A program made the translations under genes and the position numbers. Source: Clostridium sp. Ade.TY (GTDB taxonomy: Bacteria > Bacillota > Clostridia > Clostridiales > Clostridiaceae). Taken from it: 64,000 nt of DNA. Positions within the stretch are counted from its first letter, which is position 1. The number at the start of each line of letters is the position of its first letter. The stretch spans positions 1 to 64,000 of the forward strand of contig NZ_AVSV01000017.1 of NCBI RefSeq assembly GCF_000498355.1. The letters run 5' to 3'. Below the pieces are notes generated by a model. The model was not told the origin of the DNA. It searched no databases and was given only the letters and a program-made list of their open reading frames with translations. Below are positions 9,703 to 17,739 of this stretch, piece after piece.

Positions 9703-9731
9703 TTGATTAGAAAATATTACAGTGCTATGCT
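9703..9731 (+). promoter_or_regulatory. Candidate sigma-A promoter of glsA
   Basis: TTGATT is separated by 17 nt from TATGCT, about 54 nt before the glsA start codon. The spacing is ideal, but the -10 is imperfect. Confidence 0.35.
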
Positions 9732-9784
9732 TTAGCTATACGCCAAAGTATTGACGCAAATAAATCAAATATGAGGTGAATGTT

Positions 9785-10717
9785 ATGAATATGAATAATA
9801 TTAATTTAGAAACTCTAGTAGAAAAAAATAAAAAATATATAAAAGATGGACACGTTGCTACATACATACCAGCTCTTGCAAAAGTTAATCCTAACCAACT
9901 AGGTGTTTCAATTTATAACCTAGAAGATAATAAAGAATACTCATCAGGTGACTATGAAGTAAGATTTGCAATCGAAAGTATTTCTAAAGTTCCAACTTTA
10001 ATACTTGCTATATTAGACAACGGAATTGAAAATGTATTTAAAGAAGTTGGTACTGAACCAACTGGCTTTGCATTTAATTCTATTATGAATATGCAAATAA
10101 ATCATAGAAATAAACCAACTAATCCATTTATTAATGCAGGAGCCATTAAAGTAACTTCTCTTGTTAAAGATAAAGATACAGAAGAGCGTTCAGGCAGAAT
10201 ATTAAATTTTTTCAAAAAAATAATGGGCGATGACGGAATTACATTAGATACTGAAATTTATTTATCCGAAAAATCTACTGGAGATGTTAACAGATCTCTT
10301 GCTTACTATATGAAGGGAAATAATATGATTAAAGGAGATATTCCTGATATATTAGATTCTTATTTTAGACAATGTTCTATGTTAGTTACTGCAAAAGGTT
10401 TAGCAAGAATGGGAGCTGTACTTGCAAATGAAGGTGTTATGCCTTGGAATAATGAAAGATTATTCTCAATTGAAACAGCTACTGTTGTTAAATCATTAAT
10501 GACTACTTGTGGATTATATGATGAATCTGGAACATTTTCAGTTCACGTTGGAGTTCCTTCAAAAAGTGGTGTAGGTGGAGGAATACTTTCAGCAGTTCCA
10601 AGTAAATGCGGAATAGGTTTATTTAGTCCTGCACTTGATGTTCCTGGTAATAGTGCTGCTAGTATAAAATTACTTAAAGATATAACTGATACATTAGAAT
10701 TAGATATTTTCAGATAA
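9785..10717 (+). CDS. glsA: Glutaminase A
   Basis: Hydrolyses glutamine to glutamate and ammonia. The 310-residue protein has the serine-dependent beta-lactamase-fold S-x-x-K motif at about 65-68 (SISK) and the family segments NPFINAGAI and KSGVGGGI. An upstream GTG at 9776 is in frame, but GAGGTG lies 6 nt before the ATG at 9785. In E. coli, glutaminase YbaS works with GadC in glutamine-dependent acid resistance; its closeness to gadBC here suggests the same logic (inference). Confidence 0.96.
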   Translation: MNMNNINLETLVEKNKKYIKDGHVATYIPALAKVNPNQLGVSIYNLEDNKEYSSGDYEVRFAIESISKVPTLILAILDNGIENVFKEVGTEPTGFAFNSIMNMQINHRNKPTNPFINAGAIKVTSLVKDKDTEERSGRILNFFKKIMGDDGITLDTEIYLSEKSTGDVNRSLAYYMKGNNMIKGDIPDILDSYFRQCSMLVTAKGLARMGAVLANEGVMPWNNERLFSIETATVVKSLMTTCGLYDESGTFSVHVGVPSKSGVGGGILSAVPSKCGIGLFSPALDVPGNSAASIKLLKDITDTLELDIFR

Positions 10718-10718
10718 A

Positions 10719-10759
10719 AAAAGTCTAACCTTTTTATAAAAAAGGTTAGGCTTTTTTTA
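10719..10759 (+). terminator. Intrinsic terminator of glsA
   Basis: The stem AAGTCTAACCTTTTT / AAAAAGGTTAGGCTT is followed by a T-run (CTTTTTTTATTT) immediately after the stop codon. Confidence 0.92.
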
Positions 10760-10814
10760 TTTATAAATTTTTATTTAGTATTAAGTTATCAATTGCTTTA
10801 TCTTACATTAATTT

Positions 10815-10853
10815 AATAAAAAATACTCTATAAATTTTTATAGAGTATTTTTT
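10815..10853 (-). terminator. Intrinsic terminator of bofA
   Basis: The stem AAATACTCTATA / TATAGAGTATTT flanks a short loop; on the minus strand it ends in TTTTTTATTAAAT, just after bofA. Confidence 0.85.
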
Positions 10854-10863
10854 ATGTTCTATA

Positions 10864-11112
10864 TTATAAAAACATTTGAAATAATATTATTGCTATTACA
10901 CCTGGTATCCCAAATATACCTGCAACAAGTGCAGTTATAACATTAATTCCTATATATATACCAAAATGTACACCTATTAAATTAATGATATATAATAACA
11001 CAACTCCACATATACCATTTATTAATAGTTTAAGTGGCCACTTTAATAGCTTTAAAAGAACATATAATATTACTAATCCTATTATTCCATAAATAATTAA
11101 ATCAAGATTCAT
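10864..11112 (-). CDS. bofA: BofA-like pro-sigma-K processing inhibitor family protein
   Basis: Small membrane protein of 82 residues with two or three hydrophobic segments and the C-terminal family motif GIFGIPGVIAIILFQ. In B. subtilis, BofA holds the SpoIVFB protease inactive during sporulation. The dnaX-ybaB-recR-bofA order is the conserved Firmicute arrangement and supports the call. It is about 270 nt downstream of recR, with a hairpin in between, so it may have its own promoter. Confidence 0.88.
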   Translation of the reverse strand: MNLDLIIYGIIGLVILYVLLKLLKWPLKLLINGICGVVLLYIINLIGVHFGIYIGINVITALVAGIFGIPGVIAIILFQMFL

Positions 11113-11360
11113 AATCTCACCCTCTTTATTTTTAAATTATATTTTATATATACATTAAAACATTTTTATTTATAACAGATTATTATATTAACCATTGTTA
11201 TCATTCATTATAATAGACAACATTTATAATATTAATACATTTAATAAAAATATTGTTTTTATTTAACTTTTAAGTAACACTTTTTTCTAAACATCATACA
11301 TTGTTATCATAAGAAGCTTTTCACTCATTCTCAAACAAAACTTCTAACTCCCATCTATAT

Positions 11361-11381
11361 TAAGGGCTCTTTAGAGCCCTT
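11361..11381. terminator. Hairpin after recR
   Basis: A perfect stem AAGGGCTCT / AGAGCCCTT starts a few nt after the recR stop. Its better T-run is on the plus strand (CTTTTTATA), while the minus strand has only TTAATAT. It is therefore a weak terminator for recR or a processing element. Confidence 0.5.
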
Positions 11382-11385
11382 CTTT

Positions 11386-11982
11386 TTATATTTGAGTTCT
11401 TCCCTGTAATGCCTTTGAAAGTGTAACCTCATCTGCGTACTCTAAATCTCCTCCAACTGGAATACCTGCAGCAATTCTTGTTACCTTAACATCTAATGGC
11501 TTAAGTATTTTTGCTATATACATAGCTGTAGCTTCGCCTTCAATATTAGGATTTGTCGCTATTATAACTTCTTTAATTTCTTCTCTCATTCTTGAAACTA
11601 ATTCTCTTATTCTAATATCTTGAGGTCCTCTCCCTTGCATTGGTGAAAGATTTCCATGAAGTACATGATAAAGACCATTATATTCTTTAACTTTTTCCAT
11701 AGTCATAATATCTTTTGGCTGTTCAACTACACATATAGTGCTTTTATCCCTACTTGGGTTACTACATATTGCACAAGGATCTGAATCAGTGAAGTTACCA
11801 CAAACTGAACAATATTTTATTGTTCCTCTAGCTTTAACTAATGCATCAGCAAATTCTCTAACTTCATCTTCTGGTAAATTTAATACATGAAGTGTTAATC
11901 TCTGCGCTGTTTTTTTACCTATACTAGGTAATTTCGCGAATTCTTCTATTAATTTTTCTATTGTAACTGGATAAAATTCCAT
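11386..11982 (-). CDS. recR: Recombination mediator protein RecR
   Basis: DNA-binding clamp acting with RecF/RecO to load RecA at gaps. The 198 residues are the standard length. An N-terminal helix-hairpin-helix ([12 protein letters not shown]), a four-Cys zinc finger ([16 protein letters not shown], about 57-72) and a Toprim domain beginning [10 protein letters not shown] are visible. It is part of the dnaX-ybaB-recR cluster; GGGGAG precedes the start. Confidence 0.97.
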   Translation of the reverse strand: MEFYPVTIEKLIEEFAKLPSIGKKTAQRLTLHVLNLPEDEVREFADALVKARGTIKYCSVCGNFTDSDPCAICSNPSRDKSTICVVEQPKDIMTMEKVKEYNGLYHVLHGNLSPMQGRGPQDIRIRELVSRMREEIKEVIIATNPNIEGEATAMYIAKILKPLDVKVTRIAAGIPVGGDLEYADEVTLSKALQGRTQI

Positions 11983-12090
11983 AAATATCTCCCCTTAAAT
12001 TTATATAAATTTATTTTTACTTTTATTAATATACGTAAAACTATCTTTTAGTTTAATATAGTTTATAACTTTTAACAACTCATATATAAA

Positions 12091-12121
12091 AATTATAAAA
12101 AGCCAGCTAAAAGCTGGCTTT
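12091..12121 (-). terminator. Intrinsic terminator of ybaB
   Basis: The stem AAGCCAGCT / AGCTGGCTT is followed on the minus strand by TTTTTATAATTTTTAT, close after the ybaB stop. Confidence 0.85.
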
Positions 12122-12138
12122 AAATCTACTTTTTTTAA

Positions 12139-12477
12139 TTAAAATAATCCTGGTATGTTTAATCCACCAGTTACTTTACCCATTTGACTTGCAGTTTCTT
12201 GTTCTGCCTTTCTTAGAGCTTCATTTACTGCACTTAGTACTAAATCTTCTAACATTTCTATGTCATCTTCATCTACTACTTCTGGCTTTATGTTAATAGA
12301 TAATATATCTTTTTTACCATTTGCAGTTACAGTTACAGCTCCGCCTCCAACTGATGCTACAAATTCTTTTTCTTCAAGCTCTTTTTGCATTTGCTCCATT
12401 TTCTTTTGCATTTGCTGTGCTTGTTTCATTAAGTTATTCATTCCTCCCATACCGCCTGGGAATCCACCTCTTGCCAT
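12139..12477 (-). CDS. ybaB: YbaB/EbfC nucleoid-associated protein
   Basis: Small dimeric DNA-binding protein. It is 112 residues, with a Gly/Met-rich start ([14 protein letters not shown]), a coiled-coil helix full of Gln, Met and Lys (about 16-38), a beta core with [14 protein letters not shown], and a C-terminal helix. AAGGAGG lies upstream. Its position between dnaX and recR is the standard genomic context. Confidence 0.95.
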   Translation of the reverse strand: MARGGFPGGMGGMNNLMKQAQQMQKKMEQMQKELEEKEFVASVGGGAVTVTANGKKDILSINIKPEVVDEDDIEMLEDLVLSAVNEALRKAEQETASQMGKVTGGLNIPGLF

Positions 12478-12624
12478 ATATATATCCTCCTTATAAATAG
12501 ATTCTAACTTTAATTATATAGCATTTTCTTTTACATTACTATACATATAAACTCAGTATTTACTAGTATGCTTACTATTATAGGTATGTTTTTTATTTTA
12601 TAATGTACCAATTAATATTAGTCT

Positions 12625-14265
12625 TTATTCATCAATAATATCTAAAAACTCTGATCCTATGACATCCGTTAAAACTTGCTCTGGATCTGAATTTTCTTTA
12701 TGTTCATCAATTACAGTAAAGTGAACTCTTACTTTATTTCTTAATACTTCTGAGAAAACTTCATTTATAATTTTATTGTTTTCTGGTTTTTCTAATCTAT
12801 TTTTATTAAATGAATATTGCTCATTATATTGAATAGTTATTACACCATTTTTACAATCAACAGGTCTTCCTGTTGTTATTGATGCATAAATTATCATTGC
12901 TCTTCTATTTTTAAATTCTTCTAATATATCTTTCCAAGCAGATTTAACTAATTGAATTGTCACATCATTTGAAAGATTTTCATCTTCCATCTCTACATTT
13001 TTTGAAACTGTAGTTTTTAAATTATCTAAATTTTTTGCTGTATTATTAGGTGCAACTTGATTGCTTCTAACATTATTTGCATTAACAACATTGGCAACTG
13101 GAACTTGAATCTTTCCTGATTTTAATGCTGCTTCTAATTTATTAATTCTACTAAGTATTACCTCATTTGATGTGTCATATTCTATTTTGCATATTTTAAT
13201 TATTGCAAGCTCTAAATATAATCTTGCTTGTTTTGACATCTTTGCATTAATTTCTGCCTCTTGAAGTATTCTTATACTTCTCATTATTTCTTCAACTCTT
13301 ATTCTATCACCTTGCTCTTTTACTAAAGCAATATTTTCAAGTGACATATCAAGAACTTCTTCTGGATTATTTGTAACTTTAATCATTAAAAGATTTCTAT
13401 AATGTGCTATTAAATCTTTTATAAATAAAAATACATCCTTACCTGCAAATACTATTTTATCAATTATAGTCATAGCTTTTTCTATATTTCTCTCTATAGT
13501 TGCAGATGTTAAATCAAATAAGTATTCATTAGTAACTAATCCAAGCATTGATACTAGCTCTTCATAGTCTACATTTCCATCACCCATAGCAATAGCTTGA
13601 TCTAATATACTTAAAGAGTCTCTCATTGCTCCATCTGAAACTCTTGCAATAAGATCTAAACTTTTATCATCTGCAAAAACTCCTTTATCTTCTACAATAG
13701 TTCTAAGTCTTCCTGTTATTTCTGAATTATTTATTCTCTTAAAGTCAAATCTTTGACATCTTGAAAGAATTGTTATTGGAAGCTTTTGAGGATCTGTTGT
13801 TGCAAGTATAAATATTACATTTGCTGGTGGTTCTTCTAAAGTTTTAAGGAATGCATTAACGGCTCCAGTTGATAACATATGAACCTCATCCATTATATAA
13901 ACTTTATATTTAGCTTCTTGTGGTGGATATTTAGAATCATCTATAATATCTCTAATTTTATCTACACCATTGTTTGAAGCTGCATCTAGTTCTGTAACAT
14001 CAATTGCTAAGCCTTCATTTATTTTTTTACACATATCACATTCATTACAAGGCTCACCATCTTTAAGGTTTAAACAATTTAATGCTTTTGCAAATACTTT
14101 TGCAGTAGAAGTTTTACCTGTACCTCTTGTTCCACAAAAAAGGTACGCATGGGCTATTCTGTCATTTAATATTTGATTTTTTAATGTTGTTGTTATATGT
14201 TCTTGACCTACTACATCATCAAATGTTTTCGGTCTCCATTCTCTATATAACGCTGTATATGCCAA
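12625..14265 (-). CDS. dnaX: DNA polymerase III subunit gamma/tau
   Basis: Clamp-loader ATPase of the replicative polymerase. The 546-residue protein has Walker A GTRGTGKTS (about 45-53), a four-Cys zinc module (CNECDMCKK), DEVHMLS, and the SRC arginine-finger motif in SRCQRF. An Asn/Val-rich linker (about 390-425) leads to a tau-like C-terminal domain. The start is TTG at 14265, fixed by AGGTGG 7 nt upstream and the family start MAYTALYREWRP. I saw no convincing slippery-site and stem for programmed frameshifting. Confidence 0.97.
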   Translation of the reverse strand: MAYTALYREWRPKTFDDVVGQEHITTTLKNQILNDRIAHAYLFCGTRGTGKTSTAKVFAKALNCLNLKDGEPCNECDMCKKINEGLAIDVTELDAASNNGVDKIRDIIDDSKYPPQEAKYKVYIMDEVHMLSTGAVNAFLKTLEEPPANVIFILATTDPQKLPITILSRCQRFDFKRINNSEITGRLRTIVEDKGVFADDKSLDLIARVSDGAMRDSLSILDQAIAMGDGNVDYEELVSMLGLVTNEYLFDLTSATIERNIEKAMTIIDKIVFAGKDVFLFIKDLIAHYRNLLMIKVTNNPEEVLDMSLENIALVKEQGDRIRVEEIMRSIRILQEAEINAKMSKQARLYLELAIIKICKIEYDTSNEVILSRINKLEAALKSGKIQVPVANVVNANNVRSNQVAPNNTAKNLDNLKTTVSKNVEMEDENLSNDVTIQLVKSAWKDILEEFKNRRAMIIYASITTGRPVDCKNGVITIQYNEQYSFNKNRLEKPENNKIINEVFSEVLRNKVRVHFTVIDEHKENSDPEQVLTDVIGSEFLDIIDE

Positions 14266-14498
14266 GGGCTTTCCACCTCTTTTTCTAAAGTTAAACTTAA
14301 ATTAATTATACAATAAATATATTAATAAAACTACGGATAAACAGTTATTAGTAATTATGCCCCTTTATTAAGGTTTTCAATAAAATATTATATTTTTTAT
14401 GTTAAATAACATAATATTTTTTTAAATTTAGTTTACATATAATAAAATCAAATACTTTAATGCTAATATAGTTATATAAAATAATTGAGGTGATTAAC

Positions 14499-15116
14499 AT
14501 GAAAAAAAAATTACTTCCTATGCAAAAAAGTCATCTAATATATTTTGTAGTAGGATTAATAGTTGCAATATTTTCTGCTATATTTATTTATTATTCAGTT
14601 TCAAATAATTATTTAATAAACTTTAATCCTAAAAGATTAAAAGATTTTGCAAAATCACTTGCAACAATAGCTGAAATAGGATTTTTCTTAGCAATTGGTT
14701 TATTTGTTCTTAGATTTATAATTAAAAATTTAAATCAAAAAGGAGTAACCATATTAGATAAAGGATTAAATAAAATTCATATAGATATTCCAAAAGAAGT
14801 TCAAAGTGAATTTTTAGAAAGTACTATATTAGCAAAGGTTAGAAAATTTTTATTAAGCATATCCAAAATTTTTCAAAGATTTCATATAATAATAGTTTTA
14901 TTAGCTCTTTCAATAATAATAATTCATGCTTATATATTCTTGCATTTAGGATTTAAGTGGACTATTGGATATATTCTTGGAGTTTTAACTCTTATTGATT
15001 TAGCCTTAATGCTTATAACAGGTATATTTAGAATCTTTAATAAAAGCATCCATGCTCACAAAGGACTTGGCATAATTTTTATAATATTAATGTGCTTACA
15101 CATAGCATTAGTTTAA
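14499..15116 (+). CDS. Predicted di-heme membrane protein with paired H-X13-H helices
   Basis: I do not recognise a named family. The 205-residue protein has about five hydrophobic helices (12-32, 55-77, 127-148, 153-177, 187-205). Two helices each carry two histidines exactly 14 residues apart: H129/H143 and H187/H201. That is the arrangement by which cytochrome b and ferric-reductase-type four-helix bundles bind two hemes, so a transmembrane electron-transfer role is inferred. No flavin or NAD domain is fused. GAGGTG lies 6 nt before the ATG at 14499; a GTG at 14490 overlaps that ribosome site. It stands alone between dnaX and thyA. Confidence 0.7.
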   Translation: MKKKLLPMQKSHLIYFVVGLIVAIFSAIFIYYSVSNNYLINFNPKRLKDFAKSLATIAEIGFFLAIGLFVLRFIIKNLNQKGVTILDKGLNKIHIDIPKEVQSEFLESTILAKVRKFLLSISKIFQRFHIIIVLLALSIIIIHAYIFLHLGFKWTIGYILGVLTLIDLALMLITGIFRIFNKSIHAHKGLGIIFIILMCLHIALV

Positions 15117-15140
15117 TTTTAAACTAATGCTTTTTTATTT
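15105..15140 (+). terminator. Terminator overlapping the end of the di-heme protein gene
   Basis: The stem GCATTAGTTTAA / TTAAACTAATGC, followed by TTTTTTATTTTTT, includes the last four codons and the stop codon. Confidence 0.85.
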
Positions 15141-15221
15141 TTTATAGTTTTTATTTTTTAACTATTTCCTACTAATAATATGATAAAATAATATGAAATG
15201 AAACGAGAGGAGATTTTTTAA

Positions 15222-16013
15222 ATGAGCTTATACGATAATCAATATCTTGACATTGTAGAAAAAATTTTAGAAAACGGATATTATGACCAAAATAGAACTG
15301 GGGTGGCTACATACAAACTTCCACATCAAATAATGCAATTTGATTTAGAAAAGGAATTCCCTATTCTTACAACTAAATTCGTAGCTTTTAAAACTGCAGT
15401 TAAAGAACTTTTATGGATATATAAAGACCAATCAAATAGCGTTAAAAAGCTTCAAGAGCAAAACGTTAAGATTTGGAACGAATGGATGATGGATGACGGA
15501 ACTATCGGTACATCATATGGATGGGTTGTTAAAAAATTTAATCAACTTGATAATTTAATAGATGCATTAAAAAATAACCCACAAGATAGAAGAATGATGA
15601 TTAACTTATGGCAAATACCATACTTAGATACTGGTGCACTTCACCCATGCTGTTTCCTTACAATGTGGGATGTAACTGATGGAAGATTAAACTGTATGCT
15701 TGTACAACGTTCAGGAGATATTCCTCTAGGTGTTCCATTTAATACTAGTCAATATGCAGTACTTGTTCATCTTATAGCACAAGTAACAGGATTAAAACCA
15801 GGATTATTTACTCATGTTATAAATAATGCACATATTTATGAAAATCAAATTGAAGGAATGAAAATTCAATTATCAAGAAGAAATCAAGCATTTGAAGCTC
15901 CAAAACTATGGATAAACCCAGAAATAAAAGACTTCTATGATTTTACTCCAGATGATATAAAATTAGAAAACTATGAGCATCATCCTGCTATTAAAATGGA
16001 GGTATCTGTTTAA
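15222..16013 (+). CDS. thyA: Thymidylate synthase
   Basis: Makes dTMP from dUMP using methylene-tetrahydrofolate. It is 263 residues, the E. coli ThyA length. The catalytic Cys is in [18 protein letters not shown] and the C-terminal [10 protein letters not shown] match the ThyA family. The ribosome site GAGAGGAG precedes the ATG. Its stop overlaps the dfrA start (TAATG), and dfrA regenerates the folate cofactor it oxidises. Confidence 0.97.
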   Translation: MSLYDNQYLDIVEKILENGYYDQNRTGVATYKLPHQIMQFDLEKEFPILTTKFVAFKTAVKELLWIYKDQSNSVKKLQEQNVKIWNEWMMDDGTIGTSYGWVVKKFNQLDNLIDALKNNPQDRRMMINLWQIPYLDTGALHPCCFLTMWDVTDGRLNCMLVQRSGDIPLGVPFNTSQYAVLVHLIAQVTGLKPGLFTHVINNAHIYENQIEGMKIQLSRRNQAFEAPKLWINPEIKDFYDFTPDDIKLENYEHHPAIKMEVSV

Positions 16014-16504
16014 TGTTATCTATAATAGTTGCAATAGCATCTAATAATGCAATAGGTAAAGATAATTCTCTTTTATGGCATATTTCTGAAGACTTAAAAA
16101 GATTTAAAGAAATAACATCAGGACATAAAATACTTATGGGAAGAAAAACTTTTGAATCTCTTCCAGGTATTTTACCAAATAGAGAACATATAATTCTAAC
16201 TAGAGATAAAAACTTTAATTTAGATTCTGATAAAGTAACTGTTATCAATAATATTGAGGATGCTATCAAATTTTATAAAAATTCTGATGAAGAAGTTTTT
16301 ATAATAGGTGGTGGAGAAATCTATAAACAATTCCTTAAATACGCAAATAAACTTTACTTAACAAAAGTTAATAAAGATTTTGATGCAGATACATTTTTTC
16401 CACAAATAAACTTGGATGAATGGGAAGTTATCCACAATTCAGAAACAAAAGTGGATGAAAAAAGTGGATTAAATTTTGAATTCATTGATTTTCTAAGAAA
16501 ATAA
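16013..16504 (+). CDS. folA: Dihydrofolate reductase
   Basis: NADPH-dependent reduction of dihydrofolate, closing the thymidylate cycle. The 163-residue protein has the family landmarks IVAIASNNAIGKDNSLLWH, MGRKTFESL, and GGGEIYKQFL in the cofactor site. It overlaps thyA by one base and is translationally coupled to it. Confidence 0.96.
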   Translation: MLSIIVAIASNNAIGKDNSLLWHISEDLKRFKEITSGHKILMGRKTFESLPGILPNREHIILTRDKNFNLDSDKVTVINNIEDAIKFYKNSDEEVFIIGGGEIYKQFLKYANKLYLTKVNKDFDADTFFPQINLDEWEVIHNSETKVDEKSGLNFEFIDFLRK

Positions 16505-16530
16505 TTTTTTAAATAAATTAAATTAATTTA

Positions 16531-16582
16531 AGTGCGCCTCAAATTATATGGTTTTTTATATAATTTTAAGGTGCATTTTTTA
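16531..16582 (+). terminator. Terminator of thyA-folA
   Basis: An imperfect hairpin pairs GTGCGCCTCAAATTATAT with ATATAATTTTAAGGTGCA, followed by TTTTTTATAAAA, shortly after folA. Confidence 0.7.
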
Positions 16583-16636
16583 TAAAAATATTAGCCATAT
16601 AAAGAAACTAAAAATAAAAAATTTATTTATAAACAA

Positions 16637-16680
16637 GAAAAAGAGGGTTACTTGCTCTTGGATGCAAGTTGCCCTCTCTT
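16637..16680 (-). terminator. Hairpin with T-runs, probably terminating the SRP RNA transcript
   Basis: The stem AAGAGGGTTACTTGC / GCAAGTTGCCCTCTT has two internal mismatches and is followed on the minus strand by TTTTTCTTGTTT. It faces the tRNA-Ser/SRP RNA transcript and may also back up the folA terminator. Confidence 0.55.
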
Positions 16681-16747
16681 TCTTATCCTATTGTTTTTGT
16701 CCTATATTGTTAATCCTATTGAAGAGTAACCAAAATTAATTATTTAC

Positions 16748-16783
16748 TGAATATATGTATTCTATCTTGAATATATGTATTCT
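16748..16783. repeat. Two direct 16-bp repeats, each near-palindromic
   Basis: TGAATATATGTATTCT occurs at 16748-16763 and again at 16768-16783, 20 bp apart. Each copy is a near-palindrome (GAATA-n4-TATTC). It lies just beyond the 3' end of the SRP RNA gene. Confidence 0.6.
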
Positions 16784-16801
16784 CACGTTCAAAATAACAT
16801 T

Positions 16802-17074
16802 AAAAAACCGTGCACCTCGCTTCGACAGTAGCTTATATGCGTTACCTATGCAGTTAGCTCAGGCCAGATTGATCCACGGCACACGGAAGGAACCACTTAT
16901 TGCTGCTTCCTTCCGGACCTGACAAGGTTCATGGGCTCCCGTTGCGTGGGACCCAGCCATCAACACCACTTACATAGGGCAGGCCATACAAGCTAAAGCC
17001 TCCCCGAGGAATTCGATCCTGCTGTAGCGGATTGCAGGTTACAGGGCACCGCTAACTCCCCATCTAGCACGGTC
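16802..17074 (-). ncRNA. ffs: Signal recognition particle RNA, large (Alu-containing) form
   Basis: RNA scaffold of the signal recognition particle. On the minus strand the conserved domain IV hairpin is clear (GTCAGGTCCGGAAGGAAGCA, then GCAATAAGTGG). The 5' end GACCGTGC pairs with the 3' end GCACGG before a run of T, giving about 270 nt. This is the long Bacillus/Clostridium type with an Alu domain, not the 114-nt E. coli 4.5S form. Its 5' end directly abuts the CCA end of tRNA-Ser, so it is probably cut from a joint precursor. Confidence 0.95.
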
Positions 17075-17164
17075 TGGCGGAGAGAGTGGGATTTGAACCC
17101 ACGGTAGAGTTTCCCCTACACACGCGTTCCAGGCGTGCTCCTTCGACCACTCGGACATCTCTCC
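17075..17164 (-). tRNA. tRNA-Ser(GGA)
   Basis: The 90-nt cloverleaf on the minus strand has acceptor GGAGAGA pairing with TCTCTCC, discriminator G and encoded CCA. The anticodon loop CTGGAAC gives GGA, reading UCC/UCU. The long variable arm (GTAGGGGAAACTCTAC) is the mark of a serine tRNA. The SRP RNA begins at the next base. Confidence 0.97.
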
Positions 17165-17344
17165 AGATCAAAAACTTAAGCTTAAATAGTTTAACCTATC
17201 CAAATCTTAATATACAAAGTGTATTATAAACATATTAACTTTTAATACTGTTTCATTCTATCATAAATGTTATTTTAGTTCAATAGAAACATTTTCTTTA
17301 TTAGTAAGCCTAATTATATAAAGAGATTAAACTTATACATAATA

Positions 17345-17563
17345 TTATTTTTTATCATCTTCTGTTTTATTTAAGTCCTTATCTCTCATTTCTTTTTCTT
17401 CCTTAAACATTTGTTTTTTCATTTGTCCATTTATAAGTAAAATAGGCATTAAAAATACAAACAAAGCTATTCTTATTACTCCCGTTTTAGCAACAAATAT
17501 TATACAAATAAGTACTATTAATTCTATTACGGTTAGTACATTAGATATTTTTCTCATTTCCAT
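17345..17563 (-). CDS. Small membrane protein, unknown function
   Basis: I do not recognise a family. The 72-residue protein has two hydrophobic segments (about 8-28 and 30-46) and a charged Lys/Glu/Asp tail. GGGGAA lies about 6 nt before the ATG. It stands alone between the citrate operon terminator and tRNA-Ser. Real coding is likely from ribosome site and composition, but unproven. Confidence 0.6.
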   Translation of the reverse strand: MEMRKISNVLTVIELIVLICIIFVAKTGVIRIALFVFLMPILLINGQMKKQMFKEEKEMRDKDLNKTEDDKK

Positions 17564-17626
17564 ATTGTATTCCCCTAACTAAAAATATTTACTTTAAATT
17601 ATATCAAATAATTGTTAAGTATATAT

Positions 17627-17663
17627 AAATAAAAGCTAATCTATTATATATAGATTAGCTTTT
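17627..17663 (-). terminator. Terminator of the citrate operon
   Basis: The stem AAAAGCTAATCTA / TAGATTAGCTTTT is followed on the minus strand by ATTTATATATA, downstream of citS. Confidence 0.85.
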
Positions 17664-17698
17664 ATTTAATACTATTTTTAGAAAATATACTAACCTAA

Positions 17699-17716
17699 TT
17701 AGAAAACGTTTTCTAA
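17699..17716. promoter_or_regulatory. Perfect 18-bp palindrome, cre-like, just after citS
   Basis: TTAGAAAACGTTTTCTAA is its own reverse complement and resembles a CcpA cre site (core GAAAACGTTTTC). It lies between the citS stop and the operon terminator, an odd place for a cre. It could be a transcription roadblock or the operator of another regulator. Confidence 0.4.
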
Positions 17717-17739
17717 TAATGTATAATTAATTTATTAAA

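Noticed and set aside
9173-9784. Riboswitch between amtB and glsA
   Set aside because: No conserved glutamine, glnA or other aptamer core could be recognised; the region is uniformly AT-rich.
12625-14265. Programmed frameshift in dnaX producing gamma
   Set aside because: No A-rich slippery heptamer followed by a stable stem was seen near the end of the ATPase region.
16548-16739. 63-residue open frame after folA
   Set aside because: It spans two terminator-like hairpins, has no convincing ribosome site and reads as low-complexity hydrophobic sequence.
16748-16783. Short CRISPR-like array
   Set aside because: Only two copies with a 4-nt gap; no spacers of CRISPR length and no cas genes anywhere in the window.
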